Shown here piece by piece: positions 22,001-34,068 of a stretch of 64,000 nucleotides of DNA. The notes below the pieces were generated by a model. The model saw only the letters and a program-made list of their open reading frames with translations. It did no database searches and was not told the DNA's origin. Location of the stretch: the NCBI GenBank assembly GCA_947652115.1, contig OX393571.1, positions 11,975,504 through 12,039,503 on the forward strand. Direction: 5' to 3'. Numbering within the stretch: the first letter of the stretch is position 1; each line of letters opens with the position of its first letter. Both the position numbers and the translations under genes were made by a program. The DNA comes from Blastomussa wellsi. Its lineage: Eukaryota > Cnidaria > Anthozoa > Scleractinia > Plerogyridae.

Positions 22001-25000
22001 ATCAAGTGATTGAAAGCTCTTGTCGATTATGGTGTAAATTTTAGAAGGTTTACATGTGATTCAATGACGCACAAAAGACCGCATGAGCCCACAAGAGAGT
22101 ATGAGAGGCCATGAGAGTATGAGAGACAATGAGTGACAAAAGTGTTTTAACCATTTTTGGAAACGCCGAATTTTCTCAGGCCGTGTACTGAATCCTTCGC
22201 CCCCTCCCTCCAAATCAATGTTTCTGTTTATTTCAGCAAGCCTTGTGCTACATTTAAACAACATTGGTATTAAGTAAATATGCATTTCAGTTTTCAGAAA
22301 TGTGATTTATATGTCCAAAAATATTTTATTTCAAGTCAATGACTCTCATTGCAAGCTTATACCCAGACATAACGTTTTTATTTCCATTAGCCCCCCTTTT
22401 ATACCACAATTTAATGGGAAACCAGGCAAAATACCTCAACGATGCGGTTTTTCTGCTGTAGAATCCTGGCCCATCTTTTCCTAAGGGGATAGCAATCATA
22501 GATTTCAATTTCATAAGCTAAAATGATAATTATTTGAAAAATAATTGGGGCACATTTCCGTAATGTCGACTGTATTTTTCCTAGGACTTCTTGATTTCTA
22601 ATGCACATAGTCCCTTAGTCCTTTTACCGGCAACCACGAAATGACTGCTACATTTGCTAACCTTGTGGATTAAAACGTTCTAGAAGTAAAGGAACCAGTC
22701 TGCCATATTTTATGAAGAAATCCATTTTCAATATTCAGTTGCACATTCTTTCGACTTTTACTCCCATTCAAGCTAACAGTAAAACCGGTACAAACGGTAT
22801 GACCTGTGTCTAATGCCTCCCAAAAACCAACACCTGACATACTCATTTTTGATGCGGGCAACTTTATGGGGCTTCCTGTTGGGGTGAGCTACAGTGCGCA
22901 CTACATCCCGGGCCGCTAGGGTAGCTTTGAAGACCTGTCAGAAACCCTGAACAAGCTGGCGAATAGGGGCTATGGCAAAACGGAAGGGTACCTATGACTC
23001 TAGGAATTTAATCCACTTCTCTTATCAAGCAAATCGTGTTTTAATCATCAAGTTCAGATAGGAACTGACTGATCATGAGTACAAACGACTCATTGAAGTC
23101 ATAGAAACCGCCACATTATCATCACACTCATACTATGGCCTCTCCGCCTTACTGTTTCCTACCTTCCTTTTGAAGTCAAGTCACCAACTTTGATTTTGAC
23201 AACTCCATTTTCAACCCTAACAGCATCCGCTCCATAGACATCATCAACTTTTATCTTACTAATGAAGGGATCTGCGCTCTCCTTGACATCCCTCAGCACT
23301 ATGGCCTTCTCTTCCGGCGCGGCCTGGGCAATAATGCATTGAGGACGCCTGCGTTTCTCCTGCCTCTCTCGAACTCTCACGTGAACATCCACGATATCAT
23401 CTCTTGAAGGCCGTTGGTATCTTCTGAAGGATCTGTGAATTCAGAAAGAAAATAGATGTCATTTGTTTTTCATTTTCTTCCATGATAACTCGAAAAACGA
23501 GATTTGCGGAAAATTAAAGCTGGCTTTAATATCCGTAAAGATGGTAATCCATCTTAACGCTATGCAGTAAAGCTCAGTAAAGGTGTTAAACCTGCATTTA
23601 CGCTACTGTGCATAACGTTGGTGTAAACTTGGCATAAAGATACCATTTAAGAAGCTACGCAAGCTTTAAATGTGAGTTTAAAGCTTATGTAAAGGCCATC
23701 TTTAAAAAAAACTTAAAAGTGGCGTAAAGCTTCTTGAAGTAGACATTTACGCCGACTTAGGTTTTACACCACAGTAAAGTTATCTTTTCATGCTGTGGCA
23801 TAATGGCCTTGTATTTTCATGCCACGTTGTCTACCAGTTGAACATTAACCCCATCCTTACAACAGAGATACGGTTTTCATTGGGTCTCGATTACTACTCC
23901 ACTGATGTGAAGCTCATGTATGTTCAGTCATGTATCGTTCTTTTTCTCACAGCTTCCAGGAGAAACTAACTTAAATCCATGCTCAAATCCCCCAAGATCC
24001 GATCTGGGTATACAAGGGGGAACTTTCTTCTCAACTGGTGTGGTAAAAGCGCCAATTCTGAAACTTTTTTGGACATGAGTTTCAGCGCACTACGGAATGA
24101 AAACTGCTGTCTTCATGGTGTGCCTTCCCTTGTGGGCCTCGCGCCATGAAGTCACCGTGGTACCTACCTTCTCTCATGAGATCCCCGGCGCAGACTCCGT
24201 CTTCTCACAGGCCCCAGTTGGAACATTTTATCTACGTCCTCGGCAGTATATGCGTTCCACGGACCCCAGTTTCCAAGCTCCAGTAAGCGGTCAACGTCCT
24301 CTGCCGTGAATGCGTTCCACCATCCCTGTCCATCTTTCTTTGGTGCCAAGGTTTCTTGCTGATTGGCGATTTGAACTGTTGTGAGTCCGCTGTCCCTTAT
24401 TTGTCCTGGTCCCACCTTCATTGCAAACAATGGTGAAAACATAATATTTAACAATCTATGGTGACTATTTGCTAGCGTCATTGACATAAGCGCTTTTGAT
24501 ATGCAACACGTTCAAATATAAATGCTGATTAGAAACATAAAAACAGCCAGGTGATTTTCAAGCCCATTTGTCCTGCTGTAAAAAAGATAAGACTATTGGT
24601 TTCAAAAGCACACGTAAATTTAAGATTTAGATGTGTGAATTCTGTTACCTCTTCAATTTGAGTTTGACTCCGTCTGTGGACAATAGGAACACCTCTCAAT
24701 TCCTCCAGTCTTTCAGGCCCGTCCACAATGTCTCTGACGGTAGAGTCTTGGCGTCGAATCATGTCTGTTCCGAAATGTTCTTGTACCTCAGGGGCAGTCA
24801 TCGTTTCTGCATCGCACATTTGCTTCATTACTGTAGGCTTTTCATTTGGTTTGTTCTCCTTAGAAAGGACCTCACCTGGAGACTCACCTACTGCTGAGGT
24901 CTGAGGTGCTTCCCTTAAATCATCCTCACGAATGCTGCTTATCCGTCTTATAGTGTTCGCTTGGCTTGTCTGTCTACTAATCTGTCGACTGATCGACTCA

Positions 25001-28000
25001 GAAGTGACGTCGATGCTCTAATAAAGATTAAAATGACAATATTGTATAAGCTTTTTTTCTGTACTCTATCTCTGTACAACAACACGTTTGTATCCGTTTT
25101 GGTAGTATTAGCACTAGTAACAGAAGTAATAGCAGCAGTGGAATTAGCACTATCAGTGATAGTTGTAACAGCAGCAGCAGCAGCAGTTCGCTTTCATGAA
25201 AAAAGTTGAAAGGGAAGGTTATTATATCCAGCAATAGTAGTGCCTTGTGTTCATGGGTTACATGAGCTGATTGTTCACATCCATGAGCACCATACTTTTG
25301 CTGACAAGGTGAAAGCAAGGCTTGTTCACAGAAGCATTTGTTTTCACGTATAGAACAGTCAAAATCTTTTGTTGTATATTTTAATATTTAAATCCAGTGA
25401 CACCTACCGCTCTTTTCAGCTGTGAATCTGCACCATAAGCCACTGACGTTCTTTCTGCTCTGGGCTCATACCTCCTTATGTTGACTGGATCCTTGACCTC
25501 AACATCCGGCTTTTTCTCTGAGTGTTCATCCACATACCTCTCAAGGTGCACACGGGCCCTTGAATCATCAAGCGAATCAACTTTTGATTTGAGCTGTTCA
25601 AGTTTCTTCCTGAGCTCACTCAATCCTGAAGGTTTGCCGCCCTTGTACTCTGGTATCGGAGCATCGATCTCCTTGAGATAAGAAGGCCTTTTTTCTTCTG
25701 ATATCATGACCTCTTCTATGGTGCTTGTCCTTCTTGGCGGAGGCTCAGATCGTGCGGAGAAACGTCTTGAGGTATCCACTGTGGAACGCAATCTGGACTC
25801 GTCGTCTTTGGAGGTGTCCCGAGAAATGAAAGAATCTTTGGTTTTCTCTCCAGTTACAAACTTGCGCGTTGAGTGAACCTTTTCTGAATGCACTTGTCTT
25901 TCTTCTTTGTGTTCTTGCTTAGTTTCATCCCTCGACCCTCTGTGAGAAAACACGGAATCATCTTGTCTTGGAGATGTAATTTCATATCCGGTATACGGCA
26001 ACGGTATAGCTTCATCTGGTCGCCTTATAAGCACTGCTGTAGATCCGTCTGGTCGTCGTACAGGCTCTGGAATTGTATCGTCTGGTTGACGTGTAGGCTC
26101 TGGTGGAGCTTCGACTGGCCAACTTACATACTCAGGTATTGCTTCAACTGGTTGCCTTAAATGATCTGTTACTGCTTCGTGAGTTCGTCTTACATCTTCT
26201 GGTTTTCTTGTCGACTCTGGATAACCGTCTTCTCTACCCCCCTTTTTTCTAGAAAAGTAGGCAGATTTGTCTTCTTTGGAGACACTACCATGAAAAAATC
26301 CTCGTACAGAGGTTGGGACACCTTCGCTATCTTTGGTAGATGAGACGGACACAGTGGAATCTGCCCTGAATACTCTTTTACTTGCATATCCTTGAGTGGA
26401 TTCAGTTCGACTTTCCCAACTTGTTCGCTTGGGATCGTCCCACCCTTTTCCTGGAGAGGTCAATGAATCGTCCCTGTCTATCAGCCTGCTCTCGTCTGCT
26501 CTTGGCCACGATGAAGAATCATCATTTCGAGGTCTTGAGAAATATGTTGTCGGGGTTCCCTCGCTAGGTCTTCTTGGGGACAAAAACCCTTGGTGTATTG
26601 TGGAACGGTAGTGTTCTCTTGAAGACTCTGGAAATACTTCATCTGTAACACTCCTCTCGGCATATGTGGGCTCATCCAGCTTTTCCTCCGTTCGCACGAT
26701 GCTATGTTTGTGAGTTGGGCGATCTTTGCGTTCTTCAACTTTGCCATACCTCTGAGTTTCCTCGCTCTTTAGTTCATCCTTGAACACTTCCCCATCTCTT
26801 TTAGAAAGGTGGTATCGCTCAATCGAAGTTCTAGCAAGTCCACTCTGACGAACATTTCCCATGTCTGCCACCCCTCTGCCTGGAATAATCATTTCAGTGG
26901 TAACACCAGAGGCCTTTCTTGGAAAATTTCGTGTTTCCGCCTTCAGCTTGGCAATGTCTTCTTTAAGCTTATCTTGGATGGAAGGTTCTCGACGTTTCCA
27001 TCGGGAGGAGACGTTTTCTGACTCAGTTCTTGAGGAATATGGTGGGATGTAAGGCTTTCCGTGCTCTCGCGTCAGTGTTTCCGCTTTAAGTTTTGCGATG
27101 TCTTCTTTAAGCCTGTCCTGAATGGAGGGCTCTCTGCTAAATGAGTAAAGCTTGATATCACCTTTCCTGGCTACCCGAGATTCTGTGTCAGTGCCAGCCT
27201 TGAGCTTTGTTATGTTTTCTCTAAGCTTATCATGGGATGACGATCCCATTTCGCTTCTAATATCTCTCCTAATGGACTCCGATGGCTCTCTGCTGAACGA
27301 GTAAAGCTTGATATCACCTTTTTTGGTCACCTGGTGAGATTCTGCTTCAGCCTTGAGCTTTGCTATATCTTCTCTAAGCTTGTCACGGGATGACGGACCC
27401 ATTTCATTTCTTCCGATATCTCTCCTATTTGTCACATCGTGACCAAACGTGTCTTCACGCTCGATGCTTCCTTGGCGGGGAAGATATCGAGACCTATAGC
27501 GTGGATAAATTTCGTTCTCTTTATCGACAGACCTCAGCTCTTCTGATGACCGGCTTCTTAACCTTAATAGTGACGCACGTCTATCAAGATCTCCTTTTTT
27601 ATAATCCATGCTGCTTGCATGTCGATCCAGAGATCCGGTGCGTCTATCTTCTCTTGAGCGCTTGTCTTCTTCAGATAGTGATGTTGCGGTATTGGATAAT
27701 GATCTGGAATAAGAGAGATATTCCTTTCTTCCTGGCAATTCTTGGTAGATTCCCAGTCTGCTTCGTTTCTTGTCGTCAAGGCCTTCCGAAGAACGAGAAC
27801 GTGTTCTGGTACTTCCTAGAAACTCCAGCGAGTCAGTACTTTTGGATAGACGACCCAGCCTCTCTGCGGCAACCTCAAATTTCTTCCTTCGATCGTTGAC
27901 GTCGTCATGCCCAGTTCTGGCATTTCCCCTGTAACCAAGGTCATAAGTTGTAGTTACGGAAGACCTTGTCTTGGGGTATTGGTTAGTAGTTCCATGAGGC

Positions 28001-28866
28001 AAATCTTTCTCATTTCTTTCACTTGGAAATGACAAATATGGCCTTGAAGGGTCACTGACGTCCTCTTCGGAAAACGTTTTTGAAAGCCTTTCTCTTTCCA
28101 TTGAATTAGACGCTTGCTTTCTTTCCAAAGCCCTTCGTATAATATTTGTATCTTCCAAAGTAATCTTTCTGGAATCATCAGTTCCGCCGACAGAATCTGC
28201 TTCTGGCTCCTTTATCCTAACATTTCTCTCTAAAGATCTTTTTCGTCCAAGGCTACCAGACGAGTCAGTGTCATCTCCAGTCTTCCGGATTTTTCCTCCA
28301 GTTGCATGTATCCCAGAGGACGATGCTCCATAACTTGAACTACGTGCGGAATCTTTATTTTCTTCGTCCGTCCTGGTGCTCTGGTTAACTCTGGTTAACT
28401 TAACTCTCCCATCGCTTCGTGATCCATCGCCTGATAAATACAACGAAGATATCCCGTTTTGCATGTTATCGGTTGGTTGGGCGAATTTGGCTTGATCACT
28501 GAGATCTTCGTCTTTGGAGTAAGAAGCGTAAAATGAACTTATAGGGGCCTTGTTTTCATTTTCTTCCCTGCCATACGAACTACTCGCAGCAAACATTGAA
28601 GGATCTCTTCCTGAAATTCCTTGTAAATCTCTGGTTTTAAATGACTGGCTGTCTTCTCTTGTTCTGTATGAGGAGCTTGATCTTTTGTCGATGACACTTC
28701 TTGTTATAAAAGACTTGGTTATGTTCTCAGAAACACGCCTAGAATCTTCCTTCGTGAGATAGTTTTCCCTCTCAGTCTTACTCTCTCTTGGTCCAACGTG
28801 CGTGCTTGTATATGTGGGTCTTCCAGAGTCACGTGGCTCAAAAGAATAACTCTTCTTTGAGGCCAT
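19096..28866 (-). CDS. Unidentified 1,866-residue charged low-complexity protein
   Basis: Nine coding exons run 25408-28866, 24649-25017, 24168-24415, 23163-23432, 22435-22480, 21221-21562, 19965-20716, 19614-19668 and 19096-19155. Every junction is GT-AG and all phases agree. The ATG at 28866 opens MASKKSYSFEP. A splice acceptor at about 28943 suggests an upstream non-coding exon. Exon 1 alone encodes 1,153 residues rich in Ser, Arg, Glu, Asp and Lys. It includes four copies of a DKLREDIAKLKAE-like helical unit, a Pro-rich repeat block and a coiled-coil-like stretch (LSELRKKLEQLKSKVDSL). Exon 3 repeats a WNAFTAEDVD motif twice. Exon 6 is very basic (REIKRAGSMRRRRR) and exon 7 is Gly/Ser-rich. 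The protein ends WAVEEVRPDF. I see no signal peptide, membrane segment or catalytic domain. A cytoskeletal or scaffold role is only a guess from composition. The 46-bp exon at 22435-22480 was found from the phase gap and is the least certain. Confidence 0.78.
21604..21866. mobile_element. MITE with G/C-rich imperfect TIRs
   Basis: TGCACCTATCAATGTT at the left and the inverse of CTAGGTGCATGATCA at the right, with GGTGGGTCGG against CCGACCCACTCC, form imperfect terminal repeats. The interior repeats GGGGATTTTGAC. Confidence 0.55.
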
Positions 28867-29058
28867 CGTCAGCAATGTTTCTGTCTTAGGGCATTTGAAT
28901 GTTTGAAAATATTTTCAAAATTTGTGTTTCGCAGGGAACGACCTGAAACAAAAACAGAGTATAAAACAGGAAATTACAGTCAGGGAGATTGCGATCTGTT
29001 TTTGTTTCATGGCTTTCGAATAAGCATATTTTAATTTTATTACAAAAAGATGACGCGA

Positions 29059-29204
29059 CAATCGCCATTAACGAAAAGGTGCCAAAAACGGTGTCAATTG
29101 CAAAAATATTTTCCAATATTAGTTTCCATGTCAATCGCCATGGACGAAAAGGTGCCAAAAACGGTGTCAATTGCAAAAATATTTTCCAATATTAGTTTCC
29201 ATGT
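29059..29204. repeat. 73-bp tandem duplication
   Basis: Two adjacent copies start CAATCGCCAT (29059 and 29132) and continue through GGTGCCAAAAACGGTGTCAA and ATTTTCCAATATTAGTTTCC with almost no differences. Confidence 0.9.
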
Positions 29205-32200
29205 CAACCATTTCAGGTTGATTTGGAACTTATCATAACTTATAGATTGAGTAGTGGTTGTGCTATACTGACACTGGCTTCATGAAAAACACTTTAGTAG
29301 GACATATAACATCAGGCATGTTTGGAAAGATTGTAAGTTAACAAGCTACCTGTATGGGCTTATTGTTGCATTCTGCCTAAATAACACCAAAATAGTAGGA
29401 ATTTAATATCCTTACCAATCTCAGTCATTTGGCAATATCAAGTGGTTTTAATTAATTCAATCAAAATCTCGTTAAAATTCGCCAAAAAGCCATAATGACG
29501 ACAACTAACTGATTTAAAACTTTCAGATGAGCTTTTAACCTGAGAATACCCATCATCTTGTGCTTGAGTATTTTTCTGCGTTTTTGCTTTGATCAGTAGA
29601 ATTTGAACCATCAAGATTGTGTTAATCTCTGGCGCAATTAACTTCTATTCAGTGGGACAATACAAGACAAATAATAACGTTTCAAAACATTAACCTGTAC
29701 TGTCTCCGTCAGTGCTGAGAAAAAAAGAACACTACCGGATTAAGGCTCAGGTTTTTCTTTGCATTCAATGACAAGGTTTCTCACATTTTTTCTTACATGA
29801 AGAGTGCGTGTCACAATAAATTAACCAACGGAAAGAGAGAAACCTCGACTACATGTTTTCTTGGGCAATATCTGTTAAGTGCGTCAAATTTGCGTAGACG
29901 AATATTCTAGCATCCATTCGTCGCCACGATTTAATTTGACAAAAACAAAACCTGGAACTTGAAATAAAATCATTAAACTTTGCGAATCGAGCTACATAAG
30001 AGCCAACCACGATTCAATAAGCTAAAGATGGCTTTTTGCTTCCACAACTGACATGTTTTTGTTTTAACTGGGGAATCGGTTTTAACTTTTTTGGCTACTG
30101 TTTCTCATGTATAGATCACAAAATTTTTGATAGCTCAGCATTTCTCGAAAAAGAATTCATTTTTGGGACTTTGTCCAAGATGCCAGTTTTCAGTCAGTCA
30201 CGACTGAAATGTCTATCCGTTGTTGATGACAGCAGAATTTTCATCTCCGTTTTAAACTAAGGCAATTTTCGTAACTTAATTTCGTACGAAGAAAAGTTTG
30301 CATAATTTTAACTGATATCAGTTGATGCAGAATTAATAAAAGATGTTAATTTTTTTCAAGAGAATAACTGCATGCAATTGCCATTTTCGTAATTTTACGT
30401 ATTGGTCCTTCGCCTGTTCTGCGTTTACGATCGCTTCAACGTATGGCTTCCAGTCATAGATTTTGAAGCTTTAGTTGCAGAAACTGAATACGACGTACGG
30501 AAATAATTTATCTATGGGACTGCCTTCAACTGTTTTCTTGAAAATACCTTGTGTTCAAAAATGTAAAATTATAACATTTCCAACGCTGTGCCAATTCCGA
30601 AAATAGATGTTGTTTATGGATCCCTTGCAGACGAATCATTTATTGTATTGAACATAATGGCACTCTAAATTCCTTAATAGCTAGTCACTTAGCTAAAAAA
30701 TCTTTTAATTTAATATAAGGTAAGAAAGCAGTCTTTTAGTAACAAAGCAAGTTACGTAGCGATTAATCCACAGCTAACTGGAATGCATTGTTTTATAAAT
30801 TGCTTGGCCTCACGGAAATTCTAGATGATAATTACTGATGGTAACATTTTTTAAATGCGACCGCAGCTTAAAAAGATAAGTGGATTTTCTGTGGATAAAT
30901 TTTATTAATTGTATTAACCGAACAATTGAACTCGTGAAACTGCCGTATAAATACAGCCAGGTTGATTAAATGACCTCCATTTTAGACTGACTTATATTTA
31001 TCACATATCCAGAATGAGTGTTTAATTTTCACGTATATATTTATGAATATGCTAGAACCGCAAGTCGTTTCTTAGTTTTCTTTACCAAGAGGCGACTTTT
31101 GAGTGTCCTAATTTTAAATATACGTCTTGAGTAAGTTCGTCAAGGAAAAAAAAAACAGTTTAATAGTAACCTTTATCGTCGTCACATGAAATGAACCATG
31201 CATCCGCTACATTGCTCTCTAATTAAATTTCAGTTACAATTCCGTTAGCTTGAAAGCGAGTTCTGAAAGAAAGTTTAACCTGTGGTGAAGACCCAGAAGA
31301 CAACAAGCTATTTTCTCCCACAGCTGTAAAGCATCTGTTCGAAATTGTTGAGCAAAGTAGAAAGAACTGGTGATTTCGCAGAGCAATACATGCAGTTATG
31401 AAAAGTAGTAGCAAATTACCTCAGTTTTGGAGTCGACGGTCAACCGTCGAAACTGGGACAAAGCAAGACGTCCTGTACTGGCTGAAGGCACCGCGGATAG
31501 GAGCGAACTGTGCTGTTTTGTCATCGGAAAGCTTGCATGCTAAATCCAATAAGCTGTATGCAATATTGTAATATCAGGTAGGGAAACCAGTCTTTCCACG
31601 TCGTTGGGTTTATTAAAGGATTCCGTAGGTGGGTCAATTCACATTCAAAACAAAACACAGTATAACAAGTGGACTGCCAATTCAAAACGTGCATGCAACA
31701 GAGATGGATGAAGTTCCAACTACATATCGATTGTGAGGTATACTATATAAGTTTAAGTTGAATAAGGTTAAGATTTAATAGCTGATTATGTTGGGTGACT
31801 TTCCATGTGCTTGTAGCAAAAGGCCTCAAATATGGATATTGGTATGCGAAAAACTTAAAATAGGTGAAACTATGTCTATAAGGAAAAAAGTAAATTTCAT
31901 GAAATTTCTTAAAAGAAAAACAAAACTAATTGACTCAAACGAAATAATTCGGGAGTCGAACTAACGCAAAAATTGAAATGCAAAAGAAAATATTTTTGAT
32001 AATTGTGTCATATTGGCTTTCAAACAACATTTGGTGAATTCGTTCAATAATTGTGTACGAGAAAAATCTACATTGTTTGCGTACCGGACGTTTTGCGTAG
32101 AGTTTTCCCGTTATAGCGGCAGACTAGATATTTCTATGAAAGTCTATAGAAACAGGAAATTCAGAGTTCGCTATTTAATGTACACTTACGTGAAACACTG

Positions 32201-32387
32201 CATTGGCGCGAAATGCGGTGTTTGTATGCTGATTATCCTAATGTATGTCGAAAATGTTTCCTTGTGTCACGATTTTTGAACGTTTGCTGTTGATATTTGA
32301 GATTTACATGGATTTTCTGCCTTTCTGAGAAATGAATCTTAGACATGTATGCACGCCTTGTAACATAACTGCACGCTTTTCAGGACA

Positions 32388-32570
32388 CTTAAGGCGGCGG
32401 TGGCAAACGCCTGTTTTCCCGCGCGCGCAACATTGTTGAGGACACAAATTTTGTGTCCGAGGCGCAAAATTCAGAAACATTTTGTGTTCACAACAATGTT
32501 TCCGCGTTTGCGCGCGCAACAAATCGTCATGAGCAACAGTGTGTCCTAGTTTGCCACCTCCTTTACATTG
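32388..32570. mobile_element. MITE with CGCGCGCAAC-rich arms
   Basis: GGCGGTGGCAAACG and the inverse GTTTGCCACCTCC flank two inner inverted blocks: CGCGCGCAACATTGTTG against CAACAATGTTTCCGCG, and the palindrome CACAAATTTTGTGT. Confidence 0.7.
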
Positions 32571-34068
32571 CCATTTGAATTCAGAGTTGCCAAGTCGTTA
32601 GACACTTAAAATTAAGTTAAAAACTCACCTTTTTCATTCAGCATTTTTCTCATAATTTTTAGCGCATTAGATCTTTATCACTACTTTTTTCACTACTTTT
32701 TGTTTTCTGTTTTTCATTTTTACTGTGTGAATTTACGTCATTGGTGTGATTTTTACCTTTTTAACTTTACTTTAATTTGTGAAGCGCATTTGAACATTAC
32801 GTTAGTATGGAATTTGCGCTATTTAAATATATTGTATTATTATTGTATTATCTCTCTAAAGGTCTCTAAGTACTGAATGCAGCCCTTCCAAAAGGGAAAC
32901 AAGAGACGACTAAGGACCTCTAATGAAACTTTACTTTTCAGAATGTTGGCAGTTTTCGAATTCCAATTTTTATCATGATTGTTTATTTGACATCAAGTTT
33001 TCATACAAACACTGTGTTTCTTGAGCTCTACTGACTGCCATAAAGTTACCCTTTTAAAAATGTTGCTATTCGAGCTAAGCGGTATTTTAAGCGACCAGAA
33101 ATATTTCTACTTCCCAGGATTGGATGCTAGTCTATAGTCTATAAAACTGAGCCATGGCATATATTGCAACTCCTGAGTTTTGATTGGTTTACAAGCCATG
33201 GTATATGAGCTCATATACTGTGGAACAAAAATAATGTAGGTGTACACGTCCGCGAGAACAGCCGGGAAGCTCAAATATTGCAATTTTAGCTATTCCACTC
33301 GCGCTTGTTGGATATTAGATAGTTATAGCCAACTCGGCGCTACGCGCCTCATTGACTGTCTATCATCTCACATTCACATTCCATCCCAGGACTACTCGAT
33401 CCGGAGTCCAGCGGACCAGTTGTTTGACCCCGCGCCTCCCTTGATAACACCTAACATATCTGTAGTAACAAGTATTCGTATGAATCATAATAGTCCCGAA
33501 ATTGTAATTAAACGTTTGTAAATTAACAGATATATTTCCTTCACATTTGATTCTTAACAGCAATGTAACACCACTACACCACTTCTCTCCGTTTTTTTTT
33601 TATCCAAAAGAAAGCAGGCATCAGTCTCACTATTACTCAGCGGATATACCAACAAAAGATCGGATTGTCATCCCGATCGCGAGAGACAATCCGATCTTGA
33701 GACAATCGACATTGTCTTCATCGCAAGACAAATGAAAGGTTCATCTTCTCTTCCAAACCAGGATGAACGATAACCATGTCTTATATATTCGTGTTTGTTA
33801 CACCGAGTGACTTCAGTGGGCATGGCTCTGGTGAAGCTGCATAGGCTTGATTCCCGTGCAGTGGATTTAATGTATTACGGAAACGTTGATGAACTTCAAT
33901 CGCACCTCACACCATTGACTTGGAAAGGGGAGGTCCTTCAATCACACAGACAACGTATGACGCAGGGCAGGGCAAGCCTTCGCGATCCTGTACCGCCGAC
34001 AACTCTACTATCTCATCAGTGGACTTTGCTTCACCCGGGGCTACGGACCCGAGTGAGAGAGTGGTAGT

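Larger units (their letters stand above)
28943..34068. other. Intergenic region upstream of the 1,866-aa gene
   Basis: It contains the 73-bp duplication (29059), a MITE (32388), a SINE-body scrap at about 33096-33130, a single arm related to the 43055 palindrome (about 33150-33360) and a small hairpin around 33656-33698 (AGATCGGATTGTC with its inverse). A 5' non-coding exon and the promoter of the large gene should lie near its left side. I see no coding exon between 29,250 and 32,350. Confidence 0.55.

Noticed and set aside
25888..27899. Plus-strand open frames of 60-169 codons across the large exon
   Set aside because: They lie opposite the 1,153-codon exon and owe their openness to its biased codons. 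They have cysteine- and phenylalanine-rich random composition and no splice partners.
33795..34067. 90-codon plus-strand frame near the end of copy A
   Set aside because: It is mildly protein-like, but there is no motif, splice context or neighbour support.
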